Positions 16,427-24,900 of a stretch of 64,000 bases of DNA are shown here, in pieces. A program made the translations under genes and the position numbers. Numbering within the stretch: position 1 is the stretch's first letter; each line of letters begins with the position of its first letter. The DNA is taken from the NCBI GenBank assembly GCA_022842885.1, contig JALHOR010000006.1, positions 1 through 64,000 of the forward strand. The letters are read 5' to 3'. Below the pieces are notes generated by a model. The model was not told where the DNA came from, did not search any database, and saw nothing but the letters and a program-made list of their open reading frames with translations. The DNA comes from Anaerolineae bacterium. Lineage in GTDB: Bacteria > Chloroflexota > Anaerolineae > Aggregatilineales > Phototrophicaceae.

Positions 16427-17314
16427 CTAGCCATTATCCGCAGCATAGGTGGTGTTGGCTTCGCTCTCGGTCATAGCGTCCAACGCCATTTGGTACGCCT
16501 GATAAAATTCTTCAATGCTGGCATAACGATTCGCTGGCACTTTTTCTAGGGTTTTCAGCAGCACATCTTCCAAATCCGGCGGAAAACCCGGATTCAACAC
16601 CGATGGTCTTGGCACCGGTTTGGTGACATGAGCGATAGCCACTTTATGGGGCTGCGGCTCGGTAAAGGGGAGTTTGCCCAATAACACTTCATAACTGAGG
16701 ACACCAATGCTGTAAATGTCCGATTGTGGTGTCGGGCGCTCCCCCATGATGGCTTCGGGTGACATATAATGCGGCGTACCAACAGCGGCACCGGCTTCGG
16801 TCAAGGTGTTATCCATGCCTTCGCGCTTGCCCAAGCCAAAATCCCCCAAAAAGACCAACAATTTACCAGCGGCGTCACGCTCCATAAACACATTATCGGG
16901 TTTAATATCGCGGTGGATCACATTATTGGCATGACCAAATCCCAATGCCGCGCACACTTGTTGCAAGATGAGGTCATATGCCTGCGGTGAAATTTTTTGC
17001 CGCCGCATCATCGTGGAGAGTGACATGCCACTAATCAGCCGCATCGTATAATACAACTGCCGTCCACCGACCAACCCATGATCGAAGATGGGTACGATAT
17101 TTTCATGCTGGAGCGCCTGCATAATCCGAATCTCGCGGATAAAGCGGGCTTGGAAATGTGGGTCATCCACATAATCCATCCGTAAAAATTTGATAGCGAC
17201 GGGAGTATCGCTGTTTGCTGGAAAGGCTTGGTACACTTCACCCATCCCGCCGACCCCCAATAAGGGACCAATCCGATACCCGTTAATTTCTTGCCCTGTG
17301 AGTGAATTTTCCAT
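16427..17314 (-). CDS. Serine/threonine protein kinase (Hanks type), cytoplasmic
   Basis: 295 residues, nearly all kinase domain. The nucleotide loop GVGGMGEVYQ is at 20-29, Lys42 in VAIKF, Glu61 is the likely partner Glu, HRDIKPDN at 134-141 is the catalytic loop, GDFGLGK at 157-163 and SPE at 185-187 close the activation segment. All catalytic residues are present. There is no transmembrane helix, no PASTA repeats and no FHA, so it is soluble. It lies divergently to the RTX-like protein, with a 220-base shared upstream region, and near the second kinase at 21996. Confidence 0.93.
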   Translation of the reverse strand: MENSLTGQEINGYRIGPLLGVGGMGEVYQAFPANSDTPVAIKFLRMDYVDDPHFQARFIREIRIMQALQHENIVPIFDHGLVGGRQLYYTMRLISGMSLSTMMRRQKISPQAYDLILQQVCAALGFGHANNVIHRDIKPDNVFMERDAAGKLLVFLGDFGLGKREGMDNTLTEAGAAVGTPHYMSPEAIMGERPTPQSDIYSIGVLSYEVLLGKLPFTEPQPHKVAIAHVTKPVPRPSVLNPGFPPDLEDVLLKTLEKVPANRYASIEEFYQAYQMALDAMTESEANTTYAADNG

Positions 17315-17473
17315 GCATTATAACCGTTGCGTTTGCCTTCGTCCTATAGGCTAATCATACAGCAAACAGCATAGGGATACAATTCAGGCAATGGTGGTTG
17401 CGCCTCACGATATTTCAAAAGTAATGTTTGGGTAGGAAATCTATACTAAGGTAGCGTGGTTTTTCCAGAAGGC

Positions 17474-17502
17474 TTGCCACTATTCTGAAAAGAACTTACA
17501 AT
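17474..17502 (+). promoter_or_regulatory. Promoter of the RTX-like gene
   Basis: TTGCCA at 17474-17479, a 17-base spacer and TACAAT at 17497-17502. It lies 34 bases before ATG 17536, with gggag close to the start as ribosome site. The position and spacing fit a housekeeping promoter. Confidence 0.6.
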
Positions 17503-17535
17503 GACATTATCCGGGCAAGTTGGGAGTTATCACCT

Positions 17536-20500
17536 ATGTTTTTCCACAAATTGCGACGTTTTTTGGGGATGCTAATATTCATTTGGAGTATTGGCTTGGT
17601 GGTGCTGCCCTTGTTCGCCGATGAAACAACCACAACGCAACCAGAGACTACCCGCGAACTTCCTCAGCAGATTACAGCCCGGCTAGAAGATACCACCTAT
17701 TTGTATTATTTTGAATCCGATGATGTGCTGCTGGATGCTGCCACCCCTACCAAACGCTATTCATTCGGGACACTCCCTGATGAAGAAGTCACAATAGTGG
17801 TGTATGGATTAGATAATCAAGTGCTGCCGCGTTTGGCGCTCTATAATGAAGATGGCAATTTTATTCGGTCAGGCAATCAGCGGGATAATCCGTATATCAC
17901 TTGGATTTACCAATATAAAGCCCGCGATAAAGCTCTCTTTTATTTTGATGTCACCAATATGACCAATGACAGCGGTCTCGTGCGGGTCATGTTGTTCCGC
18001 GGCGACCCTCTCACGGGCAATCGCACCCTGTTAGACCGTATTAATCCGCTGCTGCCGGGACGCGCTTTTATGGTGGCTGGCGAACACCCCGACCCACAAA
18101 TTCAAGGATTGAATGTGGCAGTGGAAGTGCTGCCCGTGACCCGCTTTGAAGATATTCGCCCAGAAGTCTTTGCTTCGCGGGGGGCGTTAGCCTTTATCCC
18201 CGCCATAGAAGAACGGCAGACCCCCGTGACGAATCGCGCTTGGCGCAATACGCCCGATGTGCCGATTTATACCATCAATGTGCGGGCAGCACCCGAAGCC
18301 GAAACAGGCATCGAGCCAATGGTGGATTACGTTGCCCTGAATCTGAATAATTTTTATTTTTTTGATTATCACTTGATTATCGGCAGTGGCAGCAGACCTG
18401 AACTATTGGTACGGGGAGACGATTGCCAGAGCAACCCCAATCGCCCAGAATGTATCCGCGTTTCTAGTGAACCGACCGGGCGCAGTTTTGAACCGATTGT
18501 CGTCAACACGCCGCCGCCTGCCCCGGTAGAAATAGAAGTCATTGCTCTACCTCTGCCGCTGCCTGCCTTGCCTATCGAGATTATCCTCCCAGATGTGATT
18601 GATTGTGGTTTTGACCCGACTTTTTTCTTCGGCACGTTTAATGGGACGCCGGGCGATGACAGCTTAGGCGGGTCAAGCTGCTCGGATGACTTGTATGGCG
18701 AAGCCGGCGATGATATTTTGAACGCCGGACCTGGGTTCGATAACTTGTATGGTGGACTTGGGAATGATTATATGGTGGGCGGCGGACATGATGATCGTCT
18801 GTTCGGGGGACCCGGCGATGACCAATTATTTGGGGATGATGGCAATGATTTCTTTGAAGATTGGGAAGGCGTGAATGCCATTGACGGCGGTGCCAATGAC
18901 CCGGTAGTCGGCTTTGCTGGTGGTGATACCATCACCTATGTGAGTGCCGGTGAATCGGTCACGGTTGACCTAGCCGCTGGCACAGCTTTTCTGACTGCCA
19001 GTGGTACGTCCCTCGGCACCCTGACCGACATCGAAAATATTTTTGGCAGCGCAACAGGGAATGATATTTTAACGGGCAGCGCCGTTGCCAACCGGATTGA
19101 CCCGTGGGGCGGTGATGATACGATAGATGCCGGGGCGGGCAATGATTTTATCCTCGATTATAATGGCGAAGGCGCAGATGTTATTAATGGCGGTGCGGAT
19201 ACCGACCTCGTGCAGTTTATTGGGTATGGGGCAATCACCATCAATTATACGGGCGGGGGTGGCGGCACAACCAATTTTGGCGATACTTTAACCGGTGTCG
19301 AAAATATCACAACAGGCGGTGGCACCGAGACATTTAACATTACAGTGGATGCTGAGAATAATATTTTTGATGCCAGCACTGGCACCGATGTCGCCAATTA
19401 TAACGGCGGCGGCGTGACATTCGATGTATCCAACGTTGTAACCGTCACGGGGGGCGGCGGTATTGATACCCTGCTAAATTTTGAAACGCTCAATGGCAGC
19501 GACGCCGTAGATACAGTTAATGTCAATAACACAACAGGCATTTCCCTGACTATTAATACGGGCATGGGTGATGATACATTTAACGTCGTCAGCGATGGCA
19601 TTACCGATACATTTGATGGTGGCGCAGACGTAGATACGCTCAATGTGTTTAGTGGTTTTTCTAATTATCTATATTACAACGGCGCGGGTGGTAGTTTCGT
19701 CAATGGCGATAATATCCGCAATTTTGAGAATTTTAATCTCGGCAATAATGGCAATTACATAGATGTCGTCACAGTGACGGATGGCATCGTCAATAATTTT
19801 ATTGGGGGTGTTGGCGTAGATACGCTATCTTACATCGTACCACAAAATCTCTTTGTAGATTATAACGTGGGTGGCAATGGGGAAATTCGGGATACCAACG
19901 CGGCTGGGGCGCTGTTCGATACCTTCCAAAATATAGAGGAAATTTATACATTCAATGGCACCGATACTTTCAGTATCGAAACTGATGCCGCTAACAACAC
20001 TTTCGATGCCCGCAGCGGTGTAGATACCGCGACTTACGATACCAATGCCACCGCTGTTCAAGTCAACCAAGTGAGCAGCAATCGCTTTACGGTCACGCAA
20101 GGCGGCACGGATACCCTCTTTAATTTTGAGACGTTTGTTGGCACTGCCCAAGATGATACTTTTAATCTCATCAACGATACCAGCAATCATACCTTTGATG
20201 CGGGTGCAGGCGCTGCCGATACCTTCAACATTGCCGATAGCAGCCGCGTCGTGCTGACGTATAACGGCGGCGGTACCATGTTATTCAACAATGCCAGTGG
20301 CTTTGTGGATACCTTAAATAATTTTGAGGTCTATAACTTTGCCAATTTTAACGATTACGTCACCCTCAACGCCATAGATGCCCAAACCGGCACGATTAAT
20401 GCTGGCGTTGGCTACGATTATTTGGATGTGAATATCGCCGCAACCATAGATTATGCGGGCTTTGCGGCTGGCACTGTTACGGGCGGCACAGGCACAGCAA

Positions 20501-21765
20501 CCTTTACGGGCATGGATTCGTTTTATGGGTCTACTGCCGATGATACTTTTACCGTTGCGGTGGATACCAACTCTAATGAATTTAACGGGGTTGAAGGCGT
20601 TGATTCGCTGGATTCCACTAGCACTGCCGATACCCGCATTGATTATTACGGTTGGTATGGCTATATGACCATTGCTGGTACGACGGATTATCTTTATAAC
20701 CTAGAAAATATCACGACCGATGCTGGCAACGATGTATTTAATGTGCTGAACGATATAACAGCCAATACCTTCAATGCCGATGCCGGCACTGATACACTGA
20801 TTTACAGCGGCAATGCCCCGGCGATTAACATTGGCGCAGCGGTGACGATTACCGATGGTTCGCCCACCGATACCTATCTGAATTTTGAAACTATCCGGTC
20901 TACCACCACTTTCACCGAATATGTGATTGATACCGATAGCAATACCAACTACACCATCGAAACAGTGGCTGGCACGACCAACAACTTCCGGTTTATCGGC
21001 AATGGCACTGGCACAGCGACAATTGATATTTTCAATAATTCACCCGGTGGTGATGGGCTAAATTTCAGCACTTTTACTGGGGGCGGTGTCAACATCAATA
21101 TGGGCGAGACAACCGTTGCCCAAAATATTTTCGGCACATTCCAATTGTTCTTACGCAATGCCATTAACCGCCTGACCGGCAGCAACCAAGCGGATAACAT
21201 CGCGGGCAGTGGTGGCAACGATACGATTAATGCTGGCGGTGGCGATGATGTGGTAGACGCAGGTGCCGGCAACGATAATATAGATGGGCAAGATGGGAAT
21301 GATACGCTTTATGGCGGTATGGATAATGATACCATCAATGGCGGGAACAATAACGACATCATCTATGGTGGCGGTGTCTGCGGCGGTGCAGTCGCGCCCC
21401 CGCCCGGCGCAATCATTTTGGGCGTTCCAGCCGCATCTACCGATGGCGGTGATACCATTAATGGCAATGCGGGCGATGATACGATGTACGGCGGCAATGA
21501 TAATTCTGGGGCAGCAGTTGCCAATAACTGCAACGATAACTTTGACTCTATCACCGACACACTCGGCACCGACACGCTGTATGGCGGCAACAACAACACG
21601 GGCGGCGGGGTCGGTGGCGATACCTTTGATGTATTGAACACTTTCGATTTCGGCTTTCCGGGGGATACTGCTGTTGGGGATAACTCTGGTTTTTCCGGCG
21701 GGGGCGGCAGTGCTTTCATGAATACTGATTTCTTTGACGCCACCTTTTTTGGCAACGGTCCCTGA
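17536..21765 (+). CDS. Large secreted RTX-like calcium-binding repeat protein
   Basis: 1409 residues. There is a signal peptide (about 1-28: MFFHKLRRFLGMLIFIWSIG and more). Residues about 40-330 form a beta-rich domain resembling a prepeptidase C-terminal domain (ARLEDTTYLYYFESDD). At about 365-455 there are calcium nonapeptides (GNDYMVGGG, GGPGDDQLFGDDGND). At about 455-1200 lies a long series of degenerate strands built on 'N-x-F-D-x-x-x-G-x-D-T' with Asn/Thr/Gly/Asp bias (NTFDARSGVDTATYDT type). A second nonapeptide block lies at about 1212-1325 (GGNDTINAGGGDDVVDAG). A Gly-rich tail ends at Gly-Pro. Such proteins usually leave by type I secretion, but no ABC exporter genes are next door. 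It may be a surface-layer or adhesion protein, which is inference. Confidence 0.85.
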   Translation: MFFHKLRRFLGMLIFIWSIGLVVLPLFADETTTTQPETTRELPQQITARLEDTTYLYYFESDDVLLDAATPTKRYSFGTLPDEEVTIVVYGLDNQVLPRLALYNEDGNFIRSGNQRDNPYITWIYQYKARDKALFYFDVTNMTNDSGLVRVMLFRGDPLTGNRTLLDRINPLLPGRAFMVAGEHPDPQIQGLNVAVEVLPVTRFEDIRPEVFASRGALAFIPAIEERQTPVTNRAWRNTPDVPIYTINVRAAPEAETGIEPMVDYVALNLNNFYFFDYHLIIGSGSRPELLVRGDDCQSNPNRPECIRVSSEPTGRSFEPIVVNTPPPAPVEIEVIALPLPLPALPIEIILPDVIDCGFDPTFFFGTFNGTPGDDSLGGSSCSDDLYGEAGDDILNAGPGFDNLYGGLGNDYMVGGGHDDRLFGGPGDDQLFGDDGNDFFEDWEGVNAIDGGANDPVVGFAGGDTITYVSAGESVTVDLAAGTAFLTASGTSLGTLTDIENIFGSATGNDILTGSAVANRIDPWGGDDTIDAGAGNDFILDYNGEGADVINGGADTDLVQFIGYGAITINYTGGGGGTTNFGDTLTGVENITTGGGTETFNITVDAENNIFDASTGTDVANYNGGGVTFDVSNVVTVTGGGGIDTLLNFETLNGSDAVDTVNVNNTTGISLTINTGMGDDTFNVVSDGITDTFDGGADVDTLNVFSGFSNYLYYNGAGGSFVNGDNIRNFENFNLGNNGNYIDVVTVTDGIVNNFIGGVGVDTLSYIVPQNLFVDYNVGGNGEIRDTNAAGALFDTFQNIEEIYTFNGTDTFSIETDAANNTFDARSGVDTATYDTNATAVQVNQVSSNRFTVTQGGTDTLFNFETFVGTAQDDTFNLINDTSNHTFDAGAGAADTFNIADSSRVVLTYNGGGTMLFNNASGFVDTLNNFEVYNFANFNDYVTLNAIDAQTGTINAGVGYDYLDVNIAATIDYAGFAAGTVTGGTGTATFTGMDSFYGSTADDTFTVAVDTNSNEFNGVEGVDSLDSTSTADTRIDYYGWYGYMTIAGTTDYLYNLENITTDAGNDVFNVLNDITANTFNADAGTDTLIYSGNAPAINIGAAVTITDGSPTDTYLNFETIRSTTTFTEYVIDTDSNTNYTIETVAGTTNNFRFIGNGTGTATIDIFNNSPGGDGLNFSTFTGGGVNINMGETTVAQNIFGTFQLFLRNAINRLTGSNQADNIAGSGGNDTINAGGGDDVVDAGAGNDNIDGQDGNDTLYGGMDNDTINGGNNNDIIYGGGVCGGAVAPPPGAIILGVPAASTDGGDTINGNAGDDTMYGGNDNSGAAVANNCNDNFDSITDTLGTDTLYGGNNNTGGGVGGDTFDVLNTFDFGFPGDTAVGDNSGFSGGGGSAFMNTDFFDATFFGNGP

Positions 21766-21791
21766 GTAACGGGACGGATAACCCACTAACG

Positions 21792-21818
21792 AACAGGTGC
21801 AATCATGCGCCTGTTTTT
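21792..21818 (+). terminator. Intrinsic terminator after the RTX-like gene
   Basis: Stem aacaggtgc (21792-21800), loop aatcat, stem gcgcctgtt (21807-21815, one G-T pair), then a T run to 21818. It lies 26 bases after the RTX-like stop. Confidence 0.75.
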
Positions 21819-21881
21819 GATTCAATCACCCAAAATATCTGCAATGCCGTTAGAAAGACGTTGTGATGTTGTTTCGGGCAT

Positions 21882-21910
21882 TTGGTCAGTGGCTAATTCC
21901 GAGTTATACT
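21882..21910 (+). promoter_or_regulatory. Promoter of the kinase-STAND-WD40 gene
   Basis: TTGGTC at 21882-21887, a 17-base spacer and TATACT at 21905-21910. The ATG at 21996 follows 85 bases later, leaving a leader with agggac as weak ribosome site. Confidence 0.55.
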
Positions 21911-21995
21911 GGTGAATAAATTTTGATGCTCCAACCTTAGTTAGCACACAACAGCGCCAGCCTTACCCGGCAGCACAATATCAGGGACAGCGGCT

Positions 21996-24900
21996 ATGGA
22001 AAATCTTGTTGAACATCTTGTTGGGAAAACCATCAAGGGCTATGCCCTACACGAGTTAATTGGCGAAGGCGGGTTCGGCGCGGTCTATCGAGCGACCCAA
22101 ACTGTCGTTGACCGCGAAGTGGCAATTAAAGTCATTTTGCCCCAATATGCCAATCGCCCAGAATTTATTCGTCGCTTTGAATCCGAAGCGAAACTGATTG
22201 CCCGCCTAGAACACCTGTATATTGTGCCATTGATTGATTATTGGCGTGACCCGGATGGCGCGTTTTTGGTGCTGCGTTGGCTGCGCGGTGGCACCCTGAA
22301 AGAAATGCTGCGCGAACAAGGCGCAATGCAACCGCGGGCGGCAGCAAAATTATTCACGCAGGTGGCATCGGCGCTGCATATTGCTCATCGTAATAATGTG
22401 GTGCATCGGGATGTGAAGCCTGCCAATATTTTGCTGGATGAAGAAGGCAACGGTTATTTATCTGACTTTGGGATTGCGCTGGATACCGTCGAATCTAGTG
22501 GGGCGACAACCAGTGGTGGCGGCATCACCGGGTCGGCGGGGTATATTTCGCCAGAGCAAGTCAATGTACAGACGATTACCAATCGCGCTGATATTTATAG
22601 CATGACACTGGTGCTGTACGAGATGCTCGCCGGGGTTCACCCCTACCCAGATGCGAAATCAGCGATTGCCTTGTTTATCAAACATACCAACGAAGACCTG
22701 CCCTATTTAGAACAATTTCCCGAATCGGTGAACGCCGTCTTGCAAAAAGGCTCCGCCAAAGAACCGACGGAACGTTATGCCGACATCATGGAGATGGTGA
22801 GAGACCTGAAGCAAGCATTATCCGAAGTGGATATTGCCGCAGCGGGTCCTGGGCTGGGCGTAGATGTGGATGATTGGGATACGACTTCAATGCAGCCTGC
22901 GCTGCAAGTGGGCGAAGTCTATAACCCCTATAAAGGCTTACGCGCTTTCCAAGAGGGCGATGCCGGCGATTTCTTTGGGCGTGAGGCACTGATTCAACAA
23001 TTGTTATGGCGCATGGTCGAAGCGCACGAATATCAACGCTTTTTGGCAGTGATTGGTCCTAGCGGGTCGGGCAAATCCAGCGTCGTCAAAGCCGGGTTGA
23101 TTCCGTCGCTGCGTGCCGGGGCAATCCAAGGCTCGGAAAATTGGTTTATCGTGGAAATGCTGCCGGGCGCTGACCCGATTGTGGAACTAGAAGAAGCCAT
23201 CATCAGCGTCTCCGTCAACCAAATCGCGCAAATTGTGATGCGCTTGCGGTCAAACCCCCGCGCCCTGCATGATATTGTGTGGGATATTCTGCCCAAAGAT
23301 GACAGCGAATTGGTCTTGGTGATTGACCAATTTGAAGAAGTCTTCACCCAAGCCAGCGATAATGACCGCAATGCCTTCTTAGAGAATCTTTATGAAGCAG
23401 TCATTGCCGAAGACAGCCGTTTGCGGGTCGTCGTGACAATGCGTGCCGATTTTTATGACCGTCCGCTGATGGTACCCCGCTTCAGCGCCCTTATGCAGCA
23501 GCGCACCGAAGTGGTTGTCCCGATGAATGCTGAAGAACTCACCCAATCTATCACGGGTCCGGCGCGGCGCGTGAATGTGGTGTTTCAGCAGGGGTTAGTG
23601 CCGCAAGTCGTCGCGGAAGTTAGCCAGCAACCGGGCGTGCTGCCCATGCTGCAATATACCCTCACGGAATTGTTTGAACGGCGTGAAGGGCAAATCATGA
23701 CCGTGAGCGCCTATAACGAATTGGGCGGGGTGTTGGGGTCACTGGCAAAACGTGCCGAAGAAATTTTTTTGAAGATGACCGATATTCAGCAAGAAACGAC
23801 GCGCCAATTATTTTTACGGTTAGTGACACTGGGCGAAGGCTCGGAAGATACGCGCCGCCGGGCGCTGATGAGCGAAGTTTTATCCGCATCGCGGGATAGT
23901 AAAGTGATGCAGCAAATTGTAGATACTTTCGGCAATTATCGCTTGCTGACGTTTGACCGTGACCCCACGACGCGCACGCCTACTGTTGAAGTGGCGCATG
24001 AAGCCTTAATCCGTGAATGGTCACGCTTGAAAACGTGGTTGAGCGAAGGGCGCTCCGATGTGCGGTTGCAGCGCCAGCTTGCCGCTCGCGCCCAAGAATG
24101 GGAAACCGCCAAACGTGACCGCAGTTCGCTGCTGCGTGGCGGGCAGTTGGTACAATTTTCCGAATGGGCAGCCAGTACAACGTTGATTTTGGCAAAACTG
24201 GATCAAGATTTTCTGGATGCGAGTATCCAAGAGCGCCAACGCGAAGAAGCCGAAGAAGCCGCCCGCATCGAACGGGAACGCTTGCAAGAACGCCGCGCCC
24301 GCCGTTTGCAGCGGGTTATCATTGGCGTGATGGGGCTGGCGCTGGTTGCTGGGGTGATTGCCTCCATTTTTATTATTCAGGCAAGCATCGAAGCCCAAAA
24401 TCAAGGCAATTTTGCGAATACGCAGGTGGTGATTGCCCGCGAGGCGTTAGCCACCGCAACGATTGCCCAAGGTGAGGCGCTGGATAGTGCTGATGAAGCC
24501 GGAACCCAAGCCGGTATCGCTGCCGAAAATGCCGCTGTTGCCGGGACTGCCCGCAGCCAAGCCTTGGCACAAGCCACCATCGCCGTCGCTGCCCAATTAA
24601 CCAGCGATTACAACGCCGACCAAGCTGAAAAACAAGCCGCCGCCGTCGGGGTTCAAGCGACGATTGCTGCCCAAAATGCCGCCGCTGCCGAAACTGCCCA
24701 AGAAGAAGCCTTGATTCGCTCGACAGCCGCCATTGCCGCGCAAGGTACAGCAGTCTCGTTGGCAGAAACCGCCGTTTTTGCCGAAGAAGAAGCGCGGGTA
24801 GAAGCGGAACGCGCCCGCAGTTTGGCGCTGGCAGCCAGTGCTAGCGGTTTATCCAGCAGCAATGCGCCGTTAGCCTTACGCCTAGCCATTGAAGCCAATA

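Noticed and set aside
17500-21800. Many long open frames on the minus strand of the RTX-like gene (for example 21151-21825, 19825-20190)
   Set aside because: They are shadows of the Gly/Asp/Thr-rich repeats; they have low-complexity Ile/Val/Ala/Pro composition and no ribosome sites.
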